Assembly: GCF_006874465.1 (NCBI RefSeq)
Contig: NZ_VIRL01000005.1
Location: forward strand, 305,964 to 369,963
Source: Microbispora bryophytorum
Lineage (GTDB): Bacteria > Actinomycetota > Actinomycetes > Streptosporangiales > Streptosporangiaceae
Direction: 5' to 3'
Length of the DNA: 64,000 bases
Made by a program: the position numbers and the translations under genes
In this document: positions 53,080-62,481 of the stretch, piece after piece
Layout of the letters: the number at the start of each line of letters is the position of its first letter
Position numbering within the stretch: position 1 is the stretch's first letter
Notes under the pieces: generated by a model
The model's input: the letters and a program-made list of their open reading frames with translations, nothing else
Database searches by the model: none
What the model was told of the DNA's origin: nothing

Positions 53080-53111
53080 CACCCTTTCACTATTTGAATA
53101 GTGAAAGGGTG
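53080..53111. promoter_or_regulatory. Perfect palindrome (two 15-bp arms, 2-nt centre) at cassette B
   Basis: Arms 53080-53094 and 53097-53111 are exact reverse complements (CACCCTTTCACTATT) around TG. Eight bases upstream of the preferred regulator start, so binding would block initiation and translation start alike. Sequence unlike the cassette A palindrome. Confidence 0.9.
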
Positions 53112-53291
53112 TTGGATTCATCCGCCCCTTGTCAACCCGGTCGAAGCTGTCGCATCAAGCGAGGGCAGGCCGGGAAAGTTTCACGCGCGGGCGTGGGGGC
53201 CGCGCCCCGGAGCAGCGCGTGCTCCCCCGCCGAGCGGCGCACGGAGGCCGGCCGGTGGCGCGCGCGGCTCCCGTTGATCAGTGTGGGTCGC

Positions 53292-54851
53292 ATGACGTAC
53301 TGGGCAGGCGCGGCGCGGATCGTGGCCGTCGCTGCATCGATCGTGCTGCTCTCGCCGGCGCACCCGGCGGCAGGCGCGGTGAACACGGCGGCCCTCTCAT
53401 CGAATCGGAATCCGCAGCAGGATCCCCCGCAGGAGGCGCAGCAGCATCCGTGGCAGGGGCCGCACCGGCATCCGGCGCGGCCCCTGCGCTGGGGCGACTG
53501 CGCCGGGGTCGACGACCCCGCCCTGCGCTGCGCGGAGGTCACCGTGCCGCTCGACCACCGCCGTCCCCGCGGCCGGACGATCACGATCGCGATCTCGCGG
53601 CTGCCCGCGACCGACCCGGCGCGGCGCCGCGGCGTGCTGCTCACCACCGGAGGTGGCCCCGGCGGGCCGGGCGTGCCGCTGCCGTCGAGCCTGGCACCCC
53701 TGCTGTCCCCCGAGGTGCGGGCGCGCTACGACCTGATCGGCTTCGACATCCGGTTCGTCGAGCGGAGCACGCCCATCGGCTGCGGCCAGGCCGTGGAGGA
53801 GCCCGGCGGCTACCGGGTCCGCACCGCCGGCCCCGGAAGCCTCCCCGCCGACGCGGCCGAGGCCCGCGCGTACGCGCGGGACTGCGTGCGCGCCTCCGGG
53901 TGGGCCCTGCCGCACGCCACCACGGCGAACGCCGCCAGGGACATGGACGTCATCCGGGCCGCGCTCGGCGAGGAGAAGATCTCCTACCTCGGCGGGTCGT
54001 ACGCGGGGATGCTCGGGGCGGTCTATGCCGCCCTGTTCCCCGGCAGGGTGGACAGGTTCGTGCTGGACAGCCCCGTCAACCCGGACGACGCGTGGCGGCC
54101 GTACGAGCTGGACCGCACCCCGGCGTTCGAGGCCGGGACGGGCGCCTTCGCCGCCTGGACGGCCGAGCGCGACGCCGAGTACGGCCTCGGCGGCACGGCG
54201 CGGGAGGTCACCGACGCCGTCGCGGGGCTGATCCGGCGCGCCGCGACGGCTCCGATCGTCGTCGCGGGTCACGCCTGGACGTCGGGCGAGCTGGGGACGT
54301 TGCTCGTTGCGGGCATCTACGACGAGCGCTCCTTCGGGCTGGTCGCCGCGGCGTTCGCCGACGTCGCCGCCGGGCGGGAGCCCTACGTGCCGTTCCCCGT
54401 CCGCCCGCTGCCGCCCCCGGGGGTGCCCGGCGTCCCGGCCGACAACCACACGGCGACCAACATGGCCTACCGGTGCGGGGACGGCCCCTGGCCGCGTGAT
54501 CTCCGCGACTACCAGCGTGATCTCGCCTCCTACAGCGCGCGCTATCCGCTGTTCGGCCCGGCCAACGCCAACATCACGCCGTGCGCCTTCTGGCCCAGGA
54601 TCGCGGACGAGCCGGTGCGGCTGCCGGCCGGCCGGGCGCCCGGGGTCCTGGTGACCGCCGCGCTGCGGGACGTGGCCGCGCCGGTGGCCAACGGCCGCGC
54701 CGTGGCGGCGGGCATCCGGGGCTCGCGCATGGTCACCATCGACGCGCACACCCACGCGCCCTACCCCGCCTTCGGCGACGCCTGCCTCAACGGCCGGGTC
54801 GACGCCTTCCTCGTCATCGGGACGCTCCCGCCCGCCGACGTCGCCTGCTGA
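53292..54851 (+). CDS. Secreted S33 alpha/beta hydrolase (tripeptidyl-aminopeptidase-like)
   Basis: 519 aa from ATG 53292. Signal peptide IVAVAASIVLLSPAHPAAGA. Catalytic domain: CAEVTVPLDHRRPRGRTITI, LLTTGGGPGGPGVPLP (oxyanion), YDLIGFDIRFVERSTPIGC (usually DPRG-xG-xS), nucleophile GGSYAGMLGA and the C-terminal TAP-like region with DAHTHAPY carrying the His. The DIRFVERS variation replaces the common DxRGxG motif. Probably an extracellular peptidase or esterase. The region 53112-53291 upstream holds no gene. Confidence 0.85.
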   Translation: MTYWAGAARIVAVAASIVLLSPAHPAAGAVNTAALSSNRNPQQDPPQEAQQHPWQGPHRHPARPLRWGDCAGVDDPALRCAEVTVPLDHRRPRGRTITIAISRLPATDPARRRGVLLTTGGGPGGPGVPLPSSLAPLLSPEVRARYDLIGFDIRFVERSTPIGCGQAVEEPGGYRVRTAGPGSLPADAAEARAYARDCVRASGWALPHATTANAARDMDVIRAALGEEKISYLGGSYAGMLGAVYAALFPGRVDRFVLDSPVNPDDAWRPYELDRTPAFEAGTGAFAAWTAERDAEYGLGGTAREVTDAVAGLIRRAATAPIVVAGHAWTSGELGTLLVAGIYDERSFGLVAAAFADVAAGREPYVPFPVRPLPPPGVPGVPADNHTATNMAYRCGDGPWPRDLRDYQRDLASYSARYPLFGPANANITPCAFWPRIADEPVRLPAGRAPGVLVTAALRDVAAPVANGRAVAAGIRGSRMVTIDAHTHAPYPAFGDACLNGRVDAFLVIGTLPPADVAC

Positions 54852-54892
54852 CCCTCGCCGGACCGGCGGCGCGGGCGCACCCGCGCCGCCGA

Positions 54893-55771
54893 TCAGCGGG
54901 TGAGGAGGGCGCGCAGGGCCCCGGCGACGCCAGCCGGGTCCTCCTCGGCCATGAAGTGCCCGCATTTGACCGTCGTGTGCACCAGGTCGGGGGCCCAGGC
55001 GCCCCACAGCGCCCCCGCGTCGTACCCGAGGGCGGCCCCCCAGTCCTGCTGGAGCACGGTCACCGGCATCCGCAGCCGGTTTCCCGCCTCCCGGTCCGCC
55101 CGGTCGTGGTCGGCGTCGATCCCCGCCGACGCGCGGTAGTCCGCCACGATCGAGGGCACCGCCGTACGGCAGGCGTCCAGGTAGGCGGCGCGTACGCCGG
55201 CGGGGATCGCCTCGCGGTCGAGGGTCCAGACGTCGAGGAAGTGGCCGAAGAAGGCGTCCGCGCTCGCGCCGATCATCCGCTCGGGCAGGCCGGGCGGCTG
55301 GGCCATCAGGTACAGGTGGAATCCGACGGCGGCGCCCGCGCCGTGCATCACCTCCCACATGTCCAGCGTGGGCAGCACGTCGAGGCACGCCAGGTGGCTG
55401 ATCGAAGCCGGGTGGTCGAGCCCGGCGCGGAAGGCGACCAGCGCGCCGCGGTCGTGCCCGGCCAGCGCGAACCGTTCATGTCCCAGCGCCCGCGCCAGGG
55501 CGACGACGTCGGCGGCCATCGTGCGCTTGGAATAGGTCTCGCGACCGGCCTCGGCCGGTTTGTCGCTGGCGCCGTACCCGCGCAGGTCGGGACAGATCAC
55601 GGTGTGACCGGCGGCCAGGTCGGCGGCGACGTGCCGCCACATCAGGTGGGTCTGGGGGAAGCCGTGCAGCAGCACGATGGGGCTCCCCGCCCCGGCGACG
55701 GCCGCGTTCAGCGACACACCGTCGGCGACCGGCACGCGAAGGTAGTCGAAATCGGGAAGGACAGGCGCCAT
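54893..55771 (-). CDS. Alpha/beta hydrolase, Asp-nucleophile type (haloacid dehalogenase/epoxide hydrolase-like)
   Basis: 292 aa. PIVLLHGFPQTHLMWRHVA, DLRGYGASDKP, nucleophile elbow AGHDRGALVAF (Asp, not Ser) and terminal His in KCGHFMAEEDP. Overall closest to fluoroacetate-dehalogenase-like proteins (also the LDVLPTLDMWEVM and FHLYLMAQPPGLPERMIG segments). The second substrate-carboxylate Arg after the nucleophile (DRGxR in that enzyme) is Leu, and the His-Trp halide pair reads His-Leu. True fluoroacetate activity is therefore doubtful; an epoxide hydrolase or other dehalogenase is possible. Divergent from the SARP gene. Confidence 0.8.
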   Translation of the reverse strand: MAPVLPDFDYLRVPVADGVSLNAAVAGAGSPIVLLHGFPQTHLMWRHVAADLAAGHTVICPDLRGYGASDKPAEAGRETYSKRTMAADVVALARALGHERFALAGHDRGALVAFRAGLDHPASISHLACLDVLPTLDMWEVMHGAGAAVGFHLYLMAQPPGLPERMIGASADAFFGHFLDVWTLDREAIPAGVRAAYLDACRTAVPSIVADYRASAGIDADHDRADREAGNRLRMPVTVLQQDWGAALGYDAGALWGAWAPDLVHTTVKCGHFMAEEDPAGVAGALRALLTR

Positions 55772-55849
55772 GACGCGCCCCCCTTTCTGTGCGGGATCAG
55801 ATGCCCCCAGGCTGCCGGGCCTGAATGAGCATCCGGTCAGCGCGCTACC

Positions 55850-55881
55850 GTGACAGGTGCCGTGACAGGTGCCGTGACCTG
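55850..55881. repeat. Direct repeats upstream of the SARP-type gene
   Basis: Two exact 12-bp units GTGACAGGTGCC (55850-55873) and a partial third (GTGACCTGG) lie immediately before the ribosome site of the SARP-type gene. SARP proteins bind short direct repeats, but their usual spacing is 11 or 22 bp, so autoregulation is only a possibility. Confidence 0.6.
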
Positions 55882-55894
55882 GAGGGGGCCGCAG

Positions 55895-57910
55895 GTGGGG
55901 ATCGCGTTCGGAGTGCTGGGGCCGGTGACGGCCTGGGACGGCGCCGGCTGCGCGATCGCCCTGAAGGGGCCGCGGCACCGGGCGGTGCTGGCCCGGCTGA
56001 TCGTCGCCCGCGGCCGCGTCGTCCCGGTCACCCGCCTGGTCGACGACCTGTGGGACGAACCGCCGGCGGGCGCGGTCGGGGCCGTGCGGACGTTCGTGGC
56101 GGCGCTGCGCCGCGCGCTGGAACCCGACCGGCCGCCCCGCACCCCCGCACGGCTGCTGGTCACCGAGGGACCGGGGTACGCCCTGCGGGCCGGCGCCGAC
56201 GCGGTGGACGCCTGGCGCTTCGAGCACGCGGTGGCCGCGGATCTGTCCCCCGAAGACGGGCTCGGACGGCTGGAGCAGGCGCTGGGGTGGTGGCGCGGCC
56301 CCGCCTACGCGGAGTTCGCCGACCAGGACTGGGCCCGCGCCGAGCGCTCCCGCCTGGCCGAGCTCCGGTTGCACGCGGTCGAGCGTCACGCCCGGATGCG
56401 ACTGGCCCTGGGCCGGGCGGCCGAGGCGGTGCCCGACCTGGACGCGCACGCGGCCGGGCACCCCTGGCGAGAGGAGGCCTGGCGGCTGCTCGCGCTCGCG
56501 CTGTACCGCAGCGGGCGGCAGGGCGACGCGCTCGCCGTGCTGCGCCGGGCGCGGGCACTGCTGGTGGACGAGCTGGGAGTGGACCCGGGCCCGGGGCTGC
56601 GCCGCCTGGAGACCGACATCCTGCGCCAGGCCGATCACCTCGAATCCTCCCACCTCGGCTCCTCGGTGCGCGGCACGGCCGAACGGGTGTGGGCCGAGGT
56701 GACCGCCGCGTACGACCGCACGGTCGCCTCCGGGGCGCGGGCCCGCCTTGAGTCGACCGCAGGACTGCTGCGCGACCTCGCCGTGACCGGGGGCGGCGGC
56801 CTGCGGGCGGCGCGCGAGCACCGTATGGCCGCCGTCGAGGCGGCCGAGGAGCTCGGCGACGCGGAGCTGACCGCCAGGGTGATCGGCGCCTTCGACGTCC
56901 CGGCCATCTGGACCCGGTCCGACGACCCCGGGCAGGCGGCGCGCATCGTCGCGGCGGCCGGTCGCACGCTGGCCGCCCTGGCCACGTTGGCCACGCTGCC
57001 CTCCGATCACGAGGCGGCCCGGGCCCGCCTGCTGGCCACGATCGCGCTGGAGTCGCGCGGCGACCGCTTCGGCGACGGGCCGCGGGCGGCGCGGCAGGCC
57101 GAGGAGATCGCCCGCCGCCTGAACGACCCCGCGCTGCTGGCGTTCGCGCTGAGCGGCCTGTTCATGCAGACCTTCGAGCGGACGGGCCTGGCCGCCCGCC
57201 GCGACGAGATCGGCGCCGACCTGGTGGATCTGTCCGCCCGGCACGGCCTGGTCACCTTCGAGGTGCTCGGGCATCTCATCCGGATGCAGGCCAGGTCGGC
57301 GCTCGCGGACTTCACGGCCGCCGACGCCCACGCCGCCGAGGCCGAGCGCCTGGCCGTACGGCACGAGCGGCCCCTCGTGGGGGTGTTCACCGCGTGGTAT
57401 CGGGCGCTGCGCCTCGACGCGACCGGCCGGGCGACGGCGGAGGAGGCCGAGGCCGCCTACCGCGACGCCGCCGCCCGGCTGGACGGCGCCGGCATGCCCG
57501 GGATGGAGCACGGCCTGCTGCCGCTCGCGTTGCTGTGCCTGCGCCTGCGGCACGGGCAGCACCCGCCCGACGTCGAACCTGCCGATTGGGGGCCGTACGC
57601 GCCGTGGGCCCGGCCCGTGGTGCTGCTGGCGCGCGGCCGTCGCGCCGAGGCGGCCGCAGCGCTGCGCGCGCTCCCGGAACCGCCGCGCGACCTGCTGACG
57701 GAGGCCCTGTGGTGCCTCACCGCCCGGGCGGCCCTCACCCTCGGGGACCGCACGACGATGGAACGCGCCCACGCCGCGCTGCTGCCCGCGGCCGGGGAGC
57801 TGGCCGGGGCGGGCAGCGGCGTGCTGACGCTCGGCCCGGTGGCCGCGCACCTGGACGACCTCGCCGCCGCTCTCGGGGGCGCTCTCGGGGCCGAGCCGAA
57901 CCGGTCGTGA
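55895..57910 (+). CDS. SARP/BTAD transcriptional regulator with long non-NB-ARC C-terminus
   Basis: 671 aa from GTG 55895 (GGAGGGGG about 12 bases upstream); an earlier in-frame GTG (55850) would translate the direct repeats. OmpR-type winged helix (about residues 1-90: FGVLGPVTAWDGAG, RHRAVLARLIVARGRVVPV, VRTFVAALRRALEP) and bacterial activation domain (about 95-245: WRFEHAVAADLSPEDG, EEAWRLLALALYRSGRQGDA, DELGVDPGPGLRRLETDIL). The remaining ~420 residues are helical, TPR-like, without a P-loop, unlike AfsR. Such regulators switch on secondary metabolism; the target is not obvious here. Confidence 0.85.
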   Translation: MGIAFGVLGPVTAWDGAGCAIALKGPRHRAVLARLIVARGRVVPVTRLVDDLWDEPPAGAVGAVRTFVAALRRALEPDRPPRTPARLLVTEGPGYALRAGADAVDAWRFEHAVAADLSPEDGLGRLEQALGWWRGPAYAEFADQDWARAERSRLAELRLHAVERHARMRLALGRAAEAVPDLDAHAAGHPWREEAWRLLALALYRSGRQGDALAVLRRARALLVDELGVDPGPGLRRLETDILRQADHLESSHLGSSVRGTAERVWAEVTAAYDRTVASGARARLESTAGLLRDLAVTGGGGLRAAREHRMAAVEAAEELGDAELTARVIGAFDVPAIWTRSDDPGQAARIVAAAGRTLAALATLATLPSDHEAARARLLATIALESRGDRFGDGPRAARQAEEIARRLNDPALLAFALSGLFMQTFERTGLAARRDEIGADLVDLSARHGLVTFEVLGHLIRMQARSALADFTAADAHAAEAERLAVRHERPLVGVFTAWYRALRLDATGRATAEEAEAAYRDAAARLDGAGMPGMEHGLLPLALLCLRLRHGQHPPDVEPADWGPYAPWARPVVLLARGRRAEAAAALRALPEPPRDLLTEALWCLTARAALTLGDRTTMERAHAALLPAAGELAGAGSGVLTLGPVAAHLDDLAAALGGALGAEPNRS

Positions 57911-57915
57911 GCCGG

Positions 57916-58704
57916 TCAGCAGTGCTGCAGGGAGGGGAGACGGCCCGCGAAGAAGGCGGCCGGAGGCACGCCCATCAGGGTGCGGAACTCGGCGGCCATG
58001 TGGGACTGGTCGTAGAAACCGGCGGTCGCGGCGAGCTGCGCCCAGCACGCGGTGTGGGCCCTGCCGCCGGCAAGCACCCGGCGCACGCGTTCGATGCGCT
58101 CGAAGCGCTTGGGCGGCACGCCGATGCCGTCGCGGACCAGATCACGCAGATGACGCTCACTGACGGCCAGCCGCCGGGCGATGACGGCGATGGGCTCGCG
58201 CTGCTGCCCCGCCTGGTCGCGCAGGGCTTGCGCGGTGGCGCGCACCAGCTCGCCGCGGGCCAGGTCCGCACTGGACCGGCCGGTGATCCGGGCCGGCAAC
58301 GCCGCCTGAAGACGCTGCAGGACGCGCCTCACGTCGTCTCCCGGCCGGGCCGGCTCGGCGGTCAGCCCCGCTGCGCCATCCCACAACTCCTCCAGGTCGA
58401 CGACCCGGTCGACCAGCTCGGTCATCGGGACTCCGAGCAGGAGCCGGGCGGCGCCTGGGCGCAGCCTGAACCTGAGGCAGACCGGCAAGTCCTTGCCCGC
58501 ATGGTAGGAGGCGCGGGTGCGCGGCCCGGCCACCAGCAAAGCGCTGCGCCGCGCCCATGTCGTCCGGAAGATCAGCGAGGTGTCGGCGTCGGGAACGTGG
58601 ACGAGCGGCGTCCGCTCATACGGCGCGCAGGCCCTTATGGAGGTGATCTCGCTGACCAGCCACCGCAACGGGCCCGGCACGGCCATCGGGAGTTCGAGAG
58701 GCAC
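57916..58704 (-). CDS. AraC family regulator
   Basis: 262 aa. N-terminal sensing domain without a known motif, then double HTH at about residues 160-250: AVIARRLAVSERHLRDLVRD and WAQLAATAGFYDQSHMAAEF, then RTLMGVPPAAFF. Divergent from the NmrA-like gene (89-base gap) and convergent with the SARP gene (6-base gap). Probably activates the divergent oxidoreductase. Confidence 0.9.
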   Translation of the reverse strand: MPLELPMAVPGPLRWLVSEITSIRACAPYERTPLVHVPDADTSLIFRTTWARRSALLVAGPRTRASYHAGKDLPVCLRFRLRPGAARLLLGVPMTELVDRVVDLEELWDGAAGLTAEPARPGDDVRRVLQRLQAALPARITGRSSADLARGELVRATAQALRDQAGQQREPIAVIARRLAVSERHLRDLVRDGIGVPPKRFERIERVRRVLAGGRAHTACWAQLAATAGFYDQSHMAAEFRTLMGVPPAAFFAGRLPSLQHC

Positions 58705-58793
58705 GGCCTCACGTTACCCAGCGGCGCTCGGCACTGTGACCATGCCGAAAGTTCCTATGGATCACGGCACCTGGGCTGACACGGTGGGTGACC

Positions 58794-59642
58794 ATGATTC
58801 TTGTGACAGGTGCGACGGGCACCATCGGCAGTGAGACGGTCCGGTTGCTTGCGGCCATGGGTGAGCGGGTGCGGGCGATGACCAGGGACCCGGCGGCGAT
58901 CACGCCGCCACCGGGCGTGGAGGTCGTGCGGGGCGACTTCGGCGAGCCGGGCTCCCTTGCGCGGGCGGCGGACAAGGCGGAATCGCTTTTCCTGCTCAGT
59001 GCCCCAGGGCCGCGGCTGGCCGAGCATGATGAGGCGATGCTGGCCGCCGCGTGTGCCGCCGGGGTCGGCAAGGTGGTGAAGGTGTCGGCCATCGGCACGG
59101 GCCAGAACACCGAGGTCAAGGTCGGGGACTGGCATCTGCCGGGAGAGCGGGCCATACGCGCGAGCGGCCTGCGATGGACGATACTGCGCCCGTCCAGCTT
59201 CGCTTCCAACGCGCTGCGCTGGGCCGGTCAGCTCCGCCGTGGAAAGCCGATACCGAACACGACGGGGACCGGCAGGCAGGGCCTCGTCGACCCTCGTGAC
59301 GTCGCCGAAGCCGCCGTGCGGGCATTGACGTCCGACGATCAGGCGGGCAGCGTCCTCACGCTGACCGGGCCGGAACTGTTGAGCGTCCCCGACCAGGCCG
59401 CGATCCTGGGCGAGGTCATCGGACGCCGCATCACGGCCACCGACGTGCCGCTGGAGGTCTACAAGGAGCGGATGCTCGCCGCCGGCGTCGATCCCGCCTT
59501 CGCCGAGATCGCGGTCAACGGCTCCAGGATGGTCGCACAGGGGGGCAACGCCATAGTCACCAAGGACGTGGAACGCGTGCTCGGTCGTCCGGCTCGTACG
59601 TTCTCCACCTGGGCGAACGATCACCGCACCGCGTTCGCCTGA
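58794..59642 (+). CDS. NmrA-like NAD(P)-binding protein
   Basis: 282 aa from ATG 58794; GTG 58788 is also in frame. Atypical SDR: MILVTGATGTIGSETVRLLA (GxxGxxG), VRAMTRDPAA, VVRGDFGEPGSL, VVKVSAIGTGQ and RWTILRPSSFASNAL. No classical Tyr-xxx-Lys, as in NmrA/HSCARG-type redox sensors and the NAD(P)H quinone reductase QorB-like proteins. Probably a reductase or NADP sensor regulated by the divergent AraC protein. Confidence 0.85.
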   Translation: MILVTGATGTIGSETVRLLAAMGERVRAMTRDPAAITPPPGVEVVRGDFGEPGSLARAADKAESLFLLSAPGPRLAEHDEAMLAAACAAGVGKVVKVSAIGTGQNTEVKVGDWHLPGERAIRASGLRWTILRPSSFASNALRWAGQLRRGKPIPNTTGTGRQGLVDPRDVAEAAVRALTSDDQAGSVLTLTGPELLSVPDQAAILGEVIGRRITATDVPLEVYKERMLAAGVDPAFAEIAVNGSRMVAQGGNAIVTKDVERVLGRPARTFSTWANDHRTAFA

Positions 59643-59686
59643 ATCCCGGGGCCGGAAGACCTCAGGACTTCCGGCAGCTTCGCGGA

Positions 59687-60643
59687 CTATCCGCGGCCGC
59701 GGCGGGGGCGCGGGCTGCGGGTGGAGGCCCGGCCCGCCGCGGAGGCCGGGCCGGCCTGCGGGCCCGACCAGTGCGCCGGACGGGTGAGGGCCGGGGGCAG
59801 CTTCGTGGCGTCGTCTCCCCTGGCCGCGTTCACCTGGGCCTGGGTGAGGAAGACGCTCCCCGTGAGGTCGGCGCCGCCGAGGTCGGCCCCGCGCAGATCC
59901 GCCCCGATGAGATCCGCGCCGCGCAGATCGGCCCCGCGCAGATCCGCGCCGATGAGGTAGGCGCCCCTCAGGTTGGCTCCGCGCAGGTCCGCCTTCCTGA
60001 GCCGGGCGCCGATGAGGTCGGCTCCTCTGCGGTCGGCGGCACGATCCGCGGCACGATCGGCGGCACGGCCCCCGGCCGACGCCCGCACCAGCTCGCTCGT
60101 CCGCAGCAGCAGCACGTTGACCTTCTCGCGGTGGGCGGCGACGTCCACGCCCAGCAGGTCGTCGGGAGTGCCCATGGTCAGGCGTTCGGTCTCCTCGAAC
60201 GCGCCGCGCAGCTCGGCGTGGATCGGGCGGGTCTCCGGCAGGGACATCGCCTCGTCCAGGTACCACAGCAGCTCGTGCAGGTGCCGTACGACGGGGAAGA
60301 CCTCGAACATCCGTGCCGCGGTCCGCGGCTCGTCGCGCCAGCTGCGACCAAAGGTGACCTGCGAGACCTTCTGCCCCGCGCCGAAGCAGTCGTAAACGGT
60401 GCAGCCGGGAAAGCCGCTGTCCCGCAGACGTGAATGGATGCCGCAGCGGAAGTCGTCCCGCAGGTTGGGGCACGGCCGCCCGGCGTCCTTGCTGATCGCG
60501 AAGTCGGCCGAGGCGGCGAAGGGCAGCGCGACACAGCACAGCCCGAAGCAGTTCGCGCAGTCGGCCCGCAGACCGGTCCGTGCACCGCCGGAGTCGGCCG
60601 GGGCCTTTCCACGAGTGTCCCCGCGGTCGTGCGTGTCGGGCAA
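59687..60643 (-). CDS. Pentapeptide-repeat protein with Cys-rich N-terminus
   Basis: About 318 aa from TTG 60643; the start is uncertain and the longer frame to 60943 has no recognisable extension. The N-terminal ~150 residues contain conserved cysteines ([53 protein letters not shown]) resembling a YkgJ/Fe-S or zinc-type cluster. The middle part is helical. The C-terminus has about ten A(D/N)LxG pentapeptides, which form a right-handed beta helix. A short ADRA repeat (three times) precedes them. Function unknown; the family is common in actinomycetes. Confidence 0.85.
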   Translation of the reverse strand: MPDTHDRGDTRGKAPADSGGARTGLRADCANCFGLCCVALPFAASADFAISKDAGRPCPNLRDDFRCGIHSRLRDSGFPGCTVYDCFGAGQKVSQVTFGRSWRDEPRTAARMFEVFPVVRHLHELLWYLDEAMSLPETRPIHAELRGAFEETERLTMGTPDDLLGVDVAAHREKVNVLLLRTSELVRASAGGRAADRAADRAADRRGADLIGARLRKADLRGANLRGAYLIGADLRGADLRGADLIGADLRGADLGGADLTGSVFLTQAQVNAARGDDATKLPPALTRPAHWSGPQAGPASAAGRASTRSPRPRRGRG

Positions 60644-60804
60644 TGTGCCTGATCTCCTCGTCTTGCCTGGCCGTGGCGCTCGCCGTTCCGGCGTCCAGTC
60701 AGAACGTATCCCACCGAACGAGCGCCGGGCGCCCGGCCTCCGCCGAGGGAGGCCGCTCACGTGTGTGAAGCCCGTCGCCCAATCTTCCGTCGCCGAGCCG
60801 AGCC

Positions 60805-60834
60805 GGCATCCGGGCGGGCGCGCGCCCGGATGCC
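60805..60834. terminator. Perfect 12-bp hairpin between LysR and pentapeptide genes
   Basis: Arms 60805-60816 and 60823-60834 (GGCATCCGGGCG and complement), 6-nt loop. It sits 105 bases past the stop of the leftward LysR gene. The surrounding ~300-base gap (60644-60939) has no recognisable gene. Confidence 0.6.
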
Positions 60835-60939
60835 ACTGGTGCCTCCGGTTATCAGCGCGCTCGATCCCCTGCGCGGGTCCCTGGCCGGGCTCGTGCGGTC
60901 TCTGCGCGGTCTCTATGTGGCTCTGTGTGGCCGCGACGG

Positions 60940-61857
60940 TCATCTCGGCTGGTCGTCACCCGGTTCACGGAAGCCCGCGACGAAGTCGGCAAGGTCGCGG
61001 CGGCGCGCGGTCGCCGGCCACACCGCCCAGGTGCGCCGGATCAGCGGGTGGCCGACCAGGGCCGACCACGCGACGGCCGGAGGGAGCGGCTGCGGCCACC
61101 TCGGCGGTGCCAGTGCGAAAGCCCTGCCCGCGCTCACGGCGGCGAGCTTGACCTCCGCGATCAGCTCCTGACCCTCGGGGGCGGCGGGACCGAGATCCAG
61201 GCCGTGGCTGCGCAGGATCGCGGTCAGCTCGTCGAACCAGGCAGGGCTGCCCGAGCGCGGGAAGCCCACCCATTCCAGCCCGGTGAGCGCATCCAAGCGG
61301 ATGCCGCCGGGACCGCGCAGCTCGGCGGCCTGCTCGGCGGCGAGGAGCACGCCGAGCTTCTCCCTGGCCACGAGCATCGCGTCGAACTCGTGCCCGGCGG
61401 GGCGCTCCCGGAGCAGGCCCACGTCGAGCTCGCCGGCCTGCAGCGCGGCCAGCTGCGCTGCCGTGGACAGGTGGCGAGCCTGCGTACGGGTGCCGGGATG
61501 GGCCACCGCAAGCCGGTCCAGCGCCGGTCCGAGCAGGTCGGACGGCAGCTCAAGGGGAATCCCCACCCGCAGGACCCCGCCGTCCCCGCTCGTGTACGCG
61601 GCCATCGTCCGCAGTGCCCGGTCGTGCCGGGCGAGTACGGCTCGCGCCTCTGCGAGCAGGGTCACCCCCTCTTCGGTGAGCCGCACTCCCGCGCTGCTGC
61701 GGACCAGCAGTTTCACCCCCAGCCGGCGCTCCAGCATGCCGACAGTCTGCGACAGCGCGGGCTGGCTGATGTGCAGCCGGCGCGCCGCGGCCGACATGCC
61801 ACCCTCCTCGGCCACCACGACGAACACCCGCAGTTCCCGCAATTCCACGCCACCCAT
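60940..61857 (-). CDS. LysR family regulator
   Basis: 305 aa. HTH at about residues 5-64: [40 protein letters not shown] and [19 protein letters not shown]. The effector domain begins [20 protein letters not shown]. Divergent from a decayed second LysR gene and the SnoaL-like gene (62478), which it may once have controlled. Confidence 0.9.
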   Translation of the reverse strand: MGGVELRELRVFVVVAEEGGMSAAARRLHISQPALSQTVGMLERRLGVKLLVRSSAGVRLTEEGVTLLAEARAVLARHDRALRTMAAYTSGDGGVLRVGIPLELPSDLLGPALDRLAVAHPGTRTQARHLSTAAQLAALQAGELDVGLLRERPAGHEFDAMLVAREKLGVLLAAEQAAELRGPGGIRLDALTGLEWVGFPRSGSPAWFDELTAILRSHGLDLGPAAPEGQELIAEVKLAAVSAGRAFALAPPRWPQPLPPAVAWSALVGHPLIRRTWAVWPATARRRDLADFVAGFREPGDDQPR

Positions 61858-61986
61858 GGCATCACACCTGGCGGGAGCGGCGCGACGCGCTCCCTGACGT
61901 CAGGGCCGGGAGGCTCACCCGCTCCGCGCTCCGGGGACGGCCCCTTTCGAGCGCGGTGCCGGCCCCACACCGGTGGTGGCGACCGC

Positions 61987-62481
61987 GCCGGGCTGCCGCT
62001 GTTCACCCGCGACAAGCGCCGGACCGCGCTGACGGCGGCCGGGGAGCAGCTGGTCGCCGACGCCGAACTGGTGCTCGCCGGCGAGGAGTCACTGCGCATC
62101 GCCGACCTCGCCGACGAGCATCTGCTCCAGCATCCGGACGCCGTGCCGGAGTGGAGCCGCGTCGCCCCGGAGATGCGCGAGCCGCGCCAGGTCCCGGCCG
62201 GTACGGCGGAGCGCACCGTGGAGGAGAAGCTCGAACTCGTGACCACCGGCCGGGGGATCAGCATCCTCCCGGAGTCGACGGCCATGTACTACCAGCGGCC
62301 CGACGTCGTCTACGTCCCCATCCTCGACATCCCGCCCAACGAGGTGGCCCTCGCCTGGGTGTCGGGCCGCCGCGACCCGCTCGTCGCCGAGTTCGCCGCC
62401 CTGGCCGCCGGTATGCCCCGACCACCTGGGGTATCGACACCCGAAAGGGACGGCACGGCGAATGGGGGCGACCGGGGATGA
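61987..62481 (+). pseudogene. LysR regulator remnant, lacking the HTH and with an internal deletion
   Basis: The frame begins abruptly with GLPLFTRDKRRTALTAAGEQ, the end of a LysR HTH domain, and continues to VLAGEESLR. It then jumps straight to a segment from the middle of the effector domain (IADLADEHLLQHPDAVPEWS) and finishes with ERTVEEKLELVTTGRGISIL, then PESTAMYYQRPDVVYVPILD and VALAWVSGRRDPLVAEFAAL. The first ~55 residues and about 120 residues of the effector domain are missing. The stop overlaps the ATG of the next gene. It cannot bind DNA as a LysR protein. Confidence 0.85.

Noticed and set aside
54893..55771. Calling the hydrolase a fluoroacetate dehalogenase
   Set aside because: Key substrate Arg and halide Trp are replaced.
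54893..58048. 1051-aa minus-strand frame
   Set aside because: Only 54893-55771 is a hydrolase; the remainder is antisense to the SARP gene and lacks any domain.
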